Origin: Lumnitzera littorea | Lineage: Eukaryota > Streptophyta > Magnoliopsida > Myrtales > Combretaceae | Length of the DNA: 64,000 nucleotides | Assembly (NCBI GenBank): GCA_024138015.1 | Contig: JAMXBB010000009.1 | Location: 13,084,445-13,148,444 of the forward strand | Direction: 5' to 3' | Shown here: positions 45,831 through 56,114 of the stretch, one piece after another | Layout: each line of letters starts with the position of its first letter | How positions within the stretch are numbered: position 1 is the stretch's first letter | The notes under the pieces: generated by a model | What the model was told of the DNA's origin: nothing | What the model saw: the letters and a program-made list of their open reading frames with translations, nothing else | Databases searched by the model: none | Translations under genes and position numbers: made by a program

Positions 45831-47100
45831 TTAGAATATGCTAATTAAAATAAAATCTAAGGTTATTGGCAATCCATTGCGTGGGATGAGCTCGCCATCC
45901 AATCTTTCTAGTCTATATGCTCCATTCCTCAAGCTTTCCCTTACTTTGACAGGGTTTTCCCAATTAGGGGCCAGTTTACCCTGCCTTTCATGCAAACTTA
46001 TGACTTTAAGCTTTTGGCACACTAGGTCGCCGATCTCGAATTCCTTGTGTTTGACCTTCTGATCATAGTACCGAGCGATCTGATGTTAGTATGTGGTTAC
46101 TTGAGTTGCAATAAGGTTTTTGATTTCATAGATGGTATCAATGCTAGCTTGTAACAATAACTTGTTGAGGGTGGCATCGAAACTTCGATTTTAAATATTA
46201 GGAAGCTCAAGTTTGATGATGAGAACTACTTTCGACTCAAATGCTAGGAGAAAAGGGGTCTCTCCTATAGAAGTGCGATGGGTGGTCCTATACCCCCATA
46301 AGACATTGGGCAACCCATCAACCCAGGCACCTTGAAATTGGTCAATACGCTTCTTCAGGCTATCCAAGATAATCCGATTGGTTGCCTCAACCTGTCCATT
46401 CGTTTGGGGGGTAACTAACCAAGGTGAAGGGTGAGGTGATGTGGTGCTTGGCGTAGAATTCCCTGAACTTGGGGTTATCAAATTGTCGCCCATTATCCAT
46501 AATGAAGGCATAGGGACCAAGAGAGAATATTGTTTCTAACGAAAGATTCAACACTTCTCTTCATGATCCTTGCCACTACTTCGGCTTCCACCCACTTCAT
46601 GAAGTAATCGGTGGTAATAATTATGAACTATCGTCCTCTTGAAGCTTTTGGGAAGGCACCGAGGATATCAATACCCCACTATGCAAACGGCCATAGGCTG
46701 GTTAGGGGTTAGAGGTTGGTGCTAGGTACTTAACTGAGCAGTGTGTGCTTTTGGTACTGTAGGCACTTTTGGGTTAGGGCTTTTGCATCCTACCTCATCG
46801 TAAGCAGATAATACCCAAGTCGTAGCACCTAAAGATAAAGAGCTTAGAATTGAATATGATTGTTGCACACTTTAGAGTGCAACTTTTCCATGATGTGTAG
46901 CCCTTCACCTTCTTAGAGGCATCGGAGTAGGGGAAGGTTGACTCCCCTATGATACAAGACGCCGTTGACCAACATATAGTTGGTGGCGTAATACTGGACC
47001 CTCTTTGCCTCCTTCCTATCATTTAGGAGCATGCCCTATTGCAAATAACTCTGGATATGATCTATCCAGCTCAACTCTAGTGTTGTTGTGGTTAGTTCCA
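45831..47100 (-). pseudogene. T2 integrase, degenerate
   Basis: The C-terminal tail is open (45831-46022): GKLAPNWENPVKVRESLRNG and AYRLERLDGELIPRNG. The core (46191-46520) has QTNGQVEATNRIILDSLKKR with the catalytic Glu, AWVDGLPNVLWGYRTTHRTS and GETPFLLAF, all typical of Tat integrases. The first catalytic Asp lies in the DILGAFPKA segment (about 46670). The zinc-binding region is near 46770-46860. Stops and shifts separate these blocks. Confidence 0.8.
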
Positions 47101-47339
47101 AAACTTCAGTCAGGCTTAGAGTTATGCTTTTTTCTAGCAGGTATTCTATAAAGATTTTGCTATGTTTCACCTCAAGCTTCCGTATACCGGTAGATACAAG
47201 CTTGGATAGACAATCTGCTATTGAATTCTCAAGTCAGGGGATCTTCGTGATGTCCTACAAAGGGAATTCAACTAGAAGGCACTTCACCTTCTCAAGGTAC
47301 CTAGCTATGGTGTCATCTTTGGCCTCGTATTTGCCTTAG

Positions 47340-47770
47340 ACTTGCTAGACGACGAGCATAGAGTCCAAGAAGATATGTAAATGCTTAGCATCGATCACCT
47401 TGACCAATTTAAGAGCGATAAGGGCCTTGTATTCTGATTCATTGTTGCTAGAATCAAACCTAAACTTGAGGGCATAGCAAATTGTAACCTTATGGAGGTT
47501 GGTCAGAATGAGACTCGTACCTCCACCCTACGAGGTGGATGATCTGTCAATGTGGAAAGTCCACACCGGTTTGTCATTACCTAGTGGTGCTTCCTTCTTT
47601 CTTGTATATTCTACTATGAAGTCAACTAGCACTTGTACTTTATAGGTCGTTCGTGGCTGATATTGGATTTCGTACATAATCAATTCCATCATGTACTTCA
47701 TCATCCATCTAGACACATCAGGCTTCTGTAACATGGTATACAACGGTTGATCTATGAGTACCATTATCTA
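47340..47770 (-). pseudogene. T2 archaeal-type RNase H (Tat hallmark), degenerate
   Basis: The minus strand reads GNDKPVWTFHIDRSSTS at about 47580-47528 (first catalytic Asp; the Gly of DGSS is Arg), then YALKFRFDSSNNESEYKALI (about 47480-47420) and a final strand, LHIFLDSMLVV, with its Asp kept. It is the same domain and order as in T1 at 6990-7330. The part from 47764 down to 47528 is open. Confidence 0.78.
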
Positions 47771-47836
47771 GTGCACCTAGAAGTAGGGCCTTAACCGTCA
47801 TGCCTTGATAACGACAGCCAAGGTGAACTTTTCTAC

Positions 47837-48990
47837 TCAGGGGTACCTAACCTCAGGCCTATGGAATATATGGCTGACGTAGTATACGAGCCTGTGTTCC
47901 CTTCCTTTTACTTTGACCTGCACAAAAGAGAGCACCCAGTTGCTTACGGCTAGATACAAAAATAAGTGCTCCCCATGGATAAGCTTGGAGAGGATAGGTA
48001 GGTGTGCGAAGAAGTCTTGGAGTTGTTGAAAGGTGACAATGCACTTTAGAGTCCATTCAAAATCCCTTGGGTTTTTTAGGGTTTTGAAGAACTCAACACA
48101 TCTGTTAATGCTCTTCGAGATGAATCTGCTCAAAGCGGCTACCATGCCAGTGAGCTTCTGTACATCTCAGATTGAAGTTAGAGGCTTCATTCCCTTGATG
48201 GCTATAATCTTCTCAAGGTTGGCCTCGATACCTCTTTGTATTACAAGAAAGCTGAGGAACTTACCAAATCTGACACCGAAGACATACTTCTGGGGGTTCA
48301 GCTTCATGTCGTATGCGCACATTTGGTCGAAGGCTTCCTAAAGATCCTTAACATGATCATCTAGCTTCTGGCTTCTAGCTTTTGCCTCTTAACAATCATG
48401 TCGTTGACATAAACCTCCATATTTCACCTAATCTGGGGCTTAAACAGTTTCATCACAATTTGTTGGTACGTGGTCTTAGCATTTTTCAAGCCAAATGATA
48501 TCATGGTGTAGCAATACGTACCATAATTGGTGATGAAGGAGGTATGGACTTCGTCCTTTGGGTCCATTTCAATTTGGTTATGCCCCAAGAAGGCATCCAT
48601 AAAGCTTAGTAGGGTGTATCCCAAAGTGAAATCTACGAGCTGATCGATCATTAGGAGGGGGAAACAGTCTTTAAGGTAGGCTTTATTGAGGTCGATGCAA
48701 TCGACGCACATTCATCACTTCTTATTCTTCTCCTTAACTAGCATTACGTTTGCTAGTTAGGTGGGGTACTTTTCCTCCTTCTCGAAGTCAGCCTTAAGCA
48801 GCTTATGTACTTCTTCCTTGATCACAGCTTGCTTCTCTGGGGCAAAGTACCTCTTTTACTACTTCACAGGTTATGCTGTGGTATCAATACTGAGGCTATG
48901 GGTTCTCATGTCAAGTGAGATTCTAAGCATGTCTAATGCCGACCAAGCGAACCTATCTGAATATGCCCGTAGGAGAGCAACGATTTCGTC
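47837..48990 (-). pseudogene. T2 reverse transcriptase and RNase H, degenerate
   Basis: RT: MCVDCIDLNKAYLKDCFPL (48711 downward), SFMDAFLGHNQIEMDP, TSFITNYGTYCYTMISFGLK and ATYQQIV-like AKTTYQQIVMKLF; the catalytic motif is YVND at 48400-48411 (YVDD with one Asp changed). Then MVAALSRFISKSINRCVEFF (48145 downward) and, in RNase H, EHLFLYLAVSNWVLSFV and GREHRLVYYVSHIFHRPE. Frames change at about 48420 and 48150. Upstream, 48990-48871 holds the LDMRTHSLSIDTTA linker. Confidence 0.8.
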
Positions 48991-49660
48991 CTTCACTTTA
49001 AGTAGGGTCTCAATTCCAACTTTCTTTATCTGCTTGGATGAGGTTTCGATCTGGACTTCTTCTATTTTTTCCTTCGATTCACCCCTCTCAACCAGCTTCT
49101 CCTGTAGGCCAGTCTCTAGAGTGCACACGCCATCTCTTCTAGTGGCCCTAAAATATAGCTTTAGCAAGAGCCTTTGATCATACCTACATACTCCTACCCT
49201 GGTCAAGGTTGAAAATTTGGCCATCAGATAAAGGGAGGATGTGATCAGCCCAAACGTATTCAAGCTCGGTCTTCTTAAGAGTGCATTATTGGGGGAAGCG
49301 CAATTAATCGCGACGAATTCTATAGGTCATTGTGCTACGTAGTCGTCATCATTAAGCTCCATGTCTAACGTAATGATCCCCTTGGCTTGGACCATACTAC
49401 CATTGAAGCTAATCGGATTATGGTAGTATGACTTCATTTTCATGAGTAACTTCTTCTTCATCTTCTCATAAGTATGGAGGAAAACTATATCGGTGGAATT
49501 GTCGGTGTCAATCATAATTTTTAGGACCTTAAAATTTGAGATCCTTACCCTTATTACCAAGGCATCTTGTTGGGGTGTATTAACCCCTTCAAGGTCTTCA
49601 TCCGAGAAGAAGATGGAAGTGTCTAACTTTTGTCTCTTCTCCCTTACGAACAACACCTCT
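48990..49660 (-). pseudogene. T2 aspartic protease and linker, degenerate
   Basis: The active site reads IMIDTDNSTDIVF, with D-T-D at 49501-49509 as in T1, followed by YEKMKKKLLMKMKSYYHNPI, SFNGSMVQAKGIITLDMEL (49327-49656 open). Between 49260 and 48990 is a charged linker, LQEKLVERGESKEKIEEVQI, leading toward RT. Family membership is clear from the collinear T1 copy. Confidence 0.72.
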
Positions 49661-49712
49661 GATGGGACGTTACCTAAGCTACTAATGCTTGGTCAACTCC
49701 CGGGGTATGCCT

Positions 49713-50130
49713 CCCCCCCCCCCCCCCCTAGGATTGACTTANNNNNNNNNNNNNNNNNNNNNNNNNNNNNNNNNNNNNNNNNNNNNNNNNNNNNNNNNNN
49801 NNNNNNNNNNNNNNNNNNNNNNNNNNNNNNNNNNNNNNNNNNNNNNNNNNNNNNNNNNNNNNNNNNNNNNNNNNNNNNNNNNNNNNNNNNNNNNNNNNNN
49901 NNNNNNNNNNNNNNNNNNNNNNNNNNNNNNNNNNNNNNNNNNNNNNNNNNNNNNNNNNNNNNNNNNNNNNNNNNNNNNNNNNNNNNNNNNNNNNNNNNNN
50001 NNNNNNNNNNNNNNNNNNNNNNNNNNNNNNNNNNNNNNNNNNNNNNNNNNNNNNNNNNNNNNNNNNNNNNNNNNNNNNNNNNNNNNNNNNNNNNNNNNNN
50101 NNNNNNNNNNNNNNNNNNNNNNNNNNNNNN
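49713..50130. other. Poly-C run followed by a 389-base assembly gap
   Basis: Sixteen C (49713-49728) stand 13 bases before the gap of N at 49742-50130. The gap lies in T2 between the gag start and the protease, so most of gag is unread. Translations spanning it are meaningless. Confidence 0.95.
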
Positions 50131-50766
50131 ATTAATAGCACCATTGGAGGCCCAGTCATTGCAGCGGTCATTATGTTATTTGGTTGGGACATTCTCAATC
50201 CATCACCTCCGAGGTGTCCTATCTCCATCGTCATCAAAATGGTCGTTGTTCGAAGAGCTGCCTTACCATGGCGCGGAGCTAGTTTAGGTCAGCATCATTT
50301 GCCAGGTAAGCTTGTTATGCAGCTGAGTGAGCCTGTACTCCTTGCAAGTCGGCTTCTTACTCGTTCCTAGCTAGAGGTCGATCGCGGGTGGCTGCAGACC
50401 TTGCTGGTTGTTGCTGTAAGGGTGGATCAGGTTGCTAATCCTTGTCATTTTGTTGCTACTAACGGAGATTATTTTACCTAATGCGGGAATTCGAAGCTTC
50501 AGGGGGGTTGGTTTGTATGCTGTGCCACTCTACTTCTTCTAAGCGAGTGCAAAGTAACCTGTTTTATGCAGCATATTTCTCAACCAAATGTTCCATATGC
50601 TCCAGGTGCTTTTCTAGCACAGCCCTTAGGAGGGGCTAGTTGCTCACAAGTTAGTTATTTGCTAACTAGTTGTTCTCTTGCTCATTGTAGTGAGACATAA
50701 TGTTAGAGGAATTGTTTGTAAGGTATGCATTTAATGTGTTTAAGGTTTCAGGTATAGGAATTTAGT
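50131..50766 (-). pseudogene. T2 leader and gag N-terminal part, degenerate
   Basis: The probable gag start is on the minus strand at about 50698 (MSHYNEQENN), followed by three stops and then LLRAVLEKHLEHMEHLVEKY, a helical segment of the kind that opens Tat gag. Downstream to 50131 the frame is broken. The bulk of gag falls in the gap. Confidence 0.55.
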
Positions 50767-51286
50767 TTCCCACAGATGGCGCCAAATGTCGTCTCTAAGT
50801 ATTTGTCAGTAGTTATGGAGCTCTGCACGTAGAGGGTCTACAAAACAATACACTGTGAGGGGGCGTCAAGGGGTATCCAGCATGACCACTCCGATGCTTA
50901 AGTTAGCAATGAAGATTTGGAGAATAGAAAGTACTTTGGAATAGTAAGCAAACTTGATGCACATAATGTAGAGAGATTTACCGTTAGGTAGTAAACTAGT
51001 ATTTATAGTGGAGTGGTGTTGGTATTTAGAGGTCAATTAGTAGGGAGAGATCTTCTCCTATAAGTATAGGAGAGTGGGGTTGTGGTGTCCGACATACCCC
51101 ACTTATTTCGGACGTAGCTGTTAACTCTATTTGATCCTTATTTTGTGCATTCTAGCCGTTGCAAGGCTTACTAAGCTTAATCAATCCAAGCCTAAGGCTT
51201 AGGCTCACAGGGGTGAGCCCCAAGCGACAAGACATGTTAGATTCGATTGGGCCTGAAGGACCCTTATCTAAAGAGCCTTGTTAACA
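50767..51286 (-). repeat. T2 5' LTR and PBS
   Basis: The LTR spans 50787-51286, 500 bp (minus-strand ends TGTTAACAAGG and AGAGACGACA). A TATA box (TATAAATA, minus) lies at 51000-51007. Immediately inside, TGGCGCCATCTGTGGGAA (50767-50784, minus) is the PBS region, far better kept than in T1. The LTR tail shares the CTTAAG...GGAGTGGTC...CCCCTCAC order with the T1 3' LTR. Confidence 0.78.
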
Positions 51287-51620
51287 AAAATTATATGGGA
51301 TTCCATTATACTATAAATATATATAGGCTTTATAAATGAGAAAGAGTTTTTGTCATTTCACTAGATTTAGACACAAGATAGGTTAGAATTGTGACCTACT
51401 CAAAATTGGACTACCGTATGGTTTTGATTCGCCCAAGGGATCTACCGGTTTAGCAAGTCTTAGATAGGCATTGAGTTGGACCTACCTAACCTAGTAGGTC
51501 CTTACCTATGTAAAAAAAAAAATGTAAAGAAAAATAAAAGACAAAAAATATAATTTAAAATTACATTGAAAATTTAACTCTTCATGTAAATAAGAAAATA
51601 ATATTTCCTATCTATTGTAT
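51287..51620. other. Flank of T2, nothing recognised
   Basis: AT-rich, with TATA-like words near 51310-51340 and an A-rich run near 51511. No ORF or repeat unit was identified. Confidence 0.35.
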
Positions 51621-52165
51621 TTATGACATGCTCACTTTACTAAATGGAATAAGAGAGAAATGAAATTAGAATTCTTAGAGAATGTAATAGAAGTGTAATA
51701 CCAATTACTTTATCTAATTAGATTTATAAGCAATTTATATGTAATAAAACTTTAATGACTAAATTACCCTCAATGGGGATAGTCAATAGCGATAGCAACG
51801 ATGGTGGCACTAGGTGGTTGATGGTGACGATGGTGGCAGCAGGTAGTCAGTGTTGGCGACAATCATAGTGGTGGTGATTGGCAGTAATAGCGACAATGAC
51901 GATAATAATGGTAGTAGCGATGATGACGATGGTGGTGATAGCGGTAGCAGCGATGGCAGCAGTAGTAGTGGTGGTTGTCAAATTAGGATGAGAATATTTT
52001 TGGAAAAAATGTGAAATTTTATAAGAAATTATGATTTTTTTATTGAATTAAGGAATTTTAGGGATTTCGACAAAATTGTGATTTAGAGAAAAAAATAAAG
52101 TGAACATCATAATAAGGAATAAGAGAAAAATGGAATTTCATTTCTTCCTAAGTGAACAAGACATT
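51621..52165. mobile_element. Candidate TIR element (MITE-like) with trinucleotide minisatellite core
   Basis: The left end TGACATGCTCACTT and the reverse complement of the right end, TGTCTTGTTCACTT, agree at 11 of 14 positions, and both are followed by (GGAA)-rich text including GAAATGAAATT. The flanks ATTTATGA and ATTAATGC agree at 6 of 8, compatible with a hAT-type 8-bp TSD. The core (about 51780-51975) is an irregular minisatellite of GATGGTGRC/GGTAGC-type triplets. No transposase. The boundaries are tentative. Confidence 0.4.
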
Positions 52166-52900
52166 AATGCGTTGTTAATAACAATGCAAAAACTAAATAT
52201 ACTTTAAAAGCATTTCTAGTATCATAATATAAATAAATAAATATATATATAAAAGCTTTTACCAAAAGAAACGTCTCATTTCTCAACAATGCGGGATTAT
52301 TTTTTATCTTTTAAACTTCTTTGTAATCTTTATATTTTTTCTCTTACATTCCTAATACTACAATTTAAGTTGGATGTAGTTATATATAAATATACATACA
52401 TCTCAATAACTATTTCATAAATAGGCTAAAGGTTATGTAGTCTTTGGGCCCCATTTTTTCAATTTAATTTTTTTTATCATTTTATTTTATATCAAAATTT
52501 AACTTTAATAAAAATGGGTGTCCCTGTTTAGGGCTCTTGGAACCGACCAGATAATCATCGGTTCCTTAGAACTAACCCATAAACTTGCCTACACAGGTTG
52601 GTGTAGTTCAAAGTTTTTAGAGCTGTGACTTTCCAACTTTGGGTACGGTTCCAGGTCAATTCCAAATCGTACCCAACCCAAGTTTAAGATTTTTGTTCAT
52701 TCAATGAGTCTTAGGGTTTTAGATTAATTACCTTCTTTATGAATCCAACACTACACATTATAGGAAACAACATTTGAGCGTGAATTAGGGTTTAGTACTT
52801 CTATTTCATGTTGTTTTCATTCCTTTGTAATGTTTCTTGCTTTAGATATTATTATTCCTATTTTCTTTTGTGCTTTAATTGAAATTATGAATTGAACACT
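52166..52900. other. AT-rich spacer with two short hairpins
   Basis: There are two perfect inverted repeats: GGAACCGA (52539-52546) with TCGGTTCC (52558-52565), and GGGTACG (52641-52647) with CGTACCC (52668-52674). They sit in a GC-richer island (52515-52690) inside AT-rich DNA, possibly part of a decayed transposon with GGTTCC-type subterminal repeats. No ORF. Confidence 0.4.
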
Positions 52901-54433
52901 TGTATAGGTCCCGAAAGTAACCAAAAAAGGGGGTGAATTGGTTACTTATAAAGTTTTAAACTTTTTACAAAATTAAATTAAATGCATCCCCTTTGATTAC
53001 TTTAGCAATTTGGCATGAAAAACAATATATGAAAGATGAATCAAACAAGAAATAAAAGAGATTGGAGATAAGAAGATCAGGCTTAAGAATTATAGTGCTT
53101 TGGCTTTATGTCTATTGTATTCCTCTAACTTTACTATTAGGAACTCGGTATTCCATACCGACATCGCTTCACTAGCCACTTTTCAATATTTAAACCAAGA
53201 GAAAAACAAATACAAGTCTTTTGCTCTATCTCAATGCGCTAGCCTTACCTAATCATAAATCTATAAAAGTAAATCTCTCTTCTAACACAAAGCCTATCAC
53301 CTGATAAATAAAATTTTTAAAGAAAATGAAGAATAAATACAATGATCCTTAAAATGTGAGTTCATGAAGAAAACAGAATATGAATGTCTAGTAAACAATG
53401 TTGTCTCTAATTCTTCTAAGTGTGTCTCTGATTTTTTTTTTTTTTTTTTGAGAATAAATTTTGTAGTTAACAGTTGCAGATCAGTTTTACTTGAAAATTT
53501 GAATGGCTTTCTTTTTTATATCCTTCAAGTGTAACATCTCTTTATTGATATCTTGGATAAATCTTTGATAAGTTGCGAGAGATCTTAAATTATTTTGATA
53601 TCTTGGATAAATCTTCAAGTGGAAACTAAATGACCCTTTTTATTTGAATTTTTCTTGAATGTTGGACTGTTACTTCGATATTCAAATTGATAATTGGTCT
53701 CATTCATGTATATAAACTATGTTTTGACTCAAGTAACCATGTGGAAAACTTTGAAAATTTGAACTCCCTTAGCTAATATGAATCTATACAAATCGAGAGC
53801 CAATCTTTAGCATAGCAAAACTTGAAATTCAAAATTTGATTGCTTTGTTATTTCTTGTTATAGCCTTACATGAATTCTTTGTAATGTATCAACTTAAATT
53901 AAATTTGTAATTTCCATATGCTTATAAACATATTTTAATAGTTTGAATTTGAAATAAAAGTCTGCAATAAATGGATAAGATTCATCCTTATCTTAAATTT
54001 GCTTTATACAACTATCTTGACTTGAGCCTGGGATAAAATTTGATTAAATTCCACAAAATCCTCCAATTATCTTCATAATAATTTTTTAAATATCTCGTGA
54101 AAAACTTGATCATTATTTAATACAATATCCCTAATAAATCTGTATACTGTCATAAAATGCTTATCTATATAAACTTGTCCTTAAAAAATAATTCAATTAA
54201 TCCCCCTTAATCCCTGTAGATTTTTGTCCAACTCAATAGAATACATTGGATATATTGCCTAAATGCCTAATAAGTGAAGTTAGGCCTTTAAACAATTAAA
54301 AGTCCAATAACCATAATAATTGTACTATTCTATAATTTTATGATTTTGTCTAATGTCTCTAAATTAATCTCCGATTCTCAAAATTAGACTTTAAATAAGA
54401 ACTTAACTTTTCTTAAGGACCTACATACTTAAC
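52901..54433 (-). repeat. Solo LTR of a copia (SIRE-like) family, minus orientation
   Basis: It starts TGTATAGGTCCC and ends ACATACTTAAC, with an identical acact on both sides (52896-52900 and 54434-54438). On the minus strand a TATA box, GATATAAAAAAG, is near 53515, and close to the LTR end is CCAATTCACCCCCTTTTTTG, the C-rich motif seen near SIRE LTR ends (compare CAATTCATCCCCCTCGAG in the copia element here). A 23-bp word (TTGATATCTTGGATAAATC) occurs twice, near 53540 and 53600. No internal region is present. The last A of the right end is lost or shared with the TSD. Confidence 0.62.
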
Positions 54434-54438
54434 ACACT

Positions 54439-55126
54439 TATTAAACATATTTCATTTCTTTTTACCATCAAAACAATGACGAGAGAACTCAATAGTTTGG
54501 ATTATTAGTTGATGAGTGTCTATTATACATGATATGATGCTTTGTTAATCTTTCACTAAGCATATATTTTGATTAATTGGAATATATGTTAGACAAGGAT
54601 TGAGTTTCGAATAACCCTTCCTAATTAATTTAAGTGATTTGGTTACTTTAGATTAAGGAGAAGACATAGATATATGCATTTTAATTCAATCAAGGATTAG
54701 GAATTGAAAATCATTGATCAATTTATTTTTTGTCTAGAGATAAAAAGAGTTGAATTGATTTATTTTTTGTAATTATTTACTTTGAGAAAATAAGTTTTTA
54801 CCTAGTGCTTTATTGTTTTAAAACTAAATCGATTAAAGATTTGGTAAGAAAATTATAGATTTATTTATTGTCAAAATTAACTAGTTTTTTGTTTATCTCA
54901 TTTATGATAAAATTCATTAAATTTGTTAAATATCCCAATTTCATAAAGCTAATTAGTTATAGTTTTAGCTTTTAGAATTAAAAATAGTATCTTTAATTTA
55001 ATTGCTTAGCTTTAGACAGGACAAATATAGTTGAGAGCTAGTATAGCATTCCCTATCAATTTGATCTAGGCTTCATCAGTATTATACTATATACACTATC
55101 TAGTGCACTTACTAGTAAAATACGCT
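54439..55126. other. AT-rich spacer, possibly a worn LTR end
   Basis: No gene. The stretch 55025-55120 (GCATTCCCTATCAATTTGATC, later GTGCACTTACTAGT) resembles the TCCCTGTGGATTCGA...TGCACTTGC text found near the ends of some plant gypsy LTRs, but no matching partner or PBS was seen. Low weight. Confidence 0.25.
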
Positions 55127-56114
55127 TTAGTTATAAAGTAGAGTTACATTTAGTATATCAGTGTTATGCTTTTGGGGATATCTCTCTAGGGATCTCTTTG
55201 TCTTCCTCCTAACCTTTTTAGCCTTGGCATCCTTCACAGTTGCCTTTGCAACCTTCTTCTTAGCCTTTTTGATAGCATGCTCTACCTTTTTATGCTTCCA
55301 TTTAAGCAATTGCTTAGCCATAAAGCTTACAACACTTCTAATTTTGAAGGTAACACTTGTAAGGCAAATACTTGGTTAGGAAATGAAGTTATAAGCCTAA
55401 AAATTCTTACTAGAAAATTGTACCAAACAAGGTCACTAGCTCAAAGGAAATTTTATCGACAACAATAGGTGACAATCTCAGCTCTATGCCCACCTTGCTA
55501 TGGCTCTAAGAAGGGCAATACCTTTTTCCCCTCTATTGCTCTTCATCTCCTCATCATCGGAAAGGATCGATTCATTATGACAAAACCCATCAATTAACAT
55601 CCTTACATTCCATATAACACCACTTTGGTAGTTGAAATGGTCGAAGATCACATTGGTTGCATTGCTATCATGGGTCCTCAGAAATTTAATGTCATCAATT
55701 CAAATAGAGACTATCGATTTTGATCGAAAGCCTACTTTTAGATTTACCAGAACAGGCATATAATTCTTCTTCCATCCATAGATTAAGGACTTAAAACCCT
55801 CCAATATCTTTTGATTGTAGCAAGTCAATAGATACCACCAACCATGTTCCAACCTCCTTAGTGTTAGGAAACACCGACAAAGGGTTGATGTAGCCTTTAC
55901 TTCAAGCTATGTTTAGAGGGCCTCGAATGCCATAACAAGGCAGATGCTGTTTAGTGTCGGTTGAGTCAAGGAAAATGTAGTGGTAATTGAAGAAACCCTA
56001 CTAGAACTTAGTAAATGGATATTGAAGTCCCATAAGCCGAAGCTAGTCTGGGTACAGGCAAAATCCATGCATTTAAACTAGGCAACCTGATCGTCTATTC
56101 TCGACACAAACACA
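55127..56114 (-). pseudogene. Third Tat aORF fragment, intron-containing
   Basis: Minus strand. About 55890-55740 reads CRCFLTLRRLEHGWWYL, then KILEGFKSLIYGWKK, the F..FF.LK...GW.Y...........SSI.GWK pattern of gypsy-type antisense proteins; T1 has the worn equivalent at about 15500-15400. Later SDDEEMKSNRGEKGIALLRA (about 55555) is followed by an 85-nt intron (55326-55410) and then FMAKQLLKWKHKKVEHAIKK and a Lys-rich tail (open 55127-55321). The rest of the Tat element is absent: P1 begins at 56115. It is a different copy from T1 and T2, because its tail is more basic. Confidence 0.55.
55326..55410 (-). other. GT-AG intron in the third aORF copy, 85 nt
   Basis: The donor is TTTTCTA/GTAAGAATTT (exon ends 55411) and the acceptor GTGTTGTAAG/CTTTATGG (exon resumes 55325) on the minus strand. 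The exon after it, FMAKQLLKW, matches YNGLMLKW after the T1 intron. The acceptor tract is less T-rich than in T1 and T2. Confidence 0.55.

Larger units (their letters stand above)
43022..51286 (-). mobile_element. T2: second Tat-lineage Ty3/gypsy element, minus strand, 3' truncated
   Basis: Read on the minus strand: 5' LTR (51286-50787), TGGCGCC-type PBS, gag start, an assembly gap, protease, RT, RNase H, archaeal-type RNase H, integrase, 3' UTR with four tandem repeats, and the antisense ORF on the plus strand. It is the same family as T1 and collinear with it. The 3' LTR and the first part of the aORF are missing at the junction with the copia element (about 43021). On the right flank the bases after the LTR are aaaat. 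Confidence 0.82.

Noticed and set aside
49493..50287. Long ORFs across the gap
   Set aside because: Most of their length is N, and they oppose the T2 protease and gag frames.
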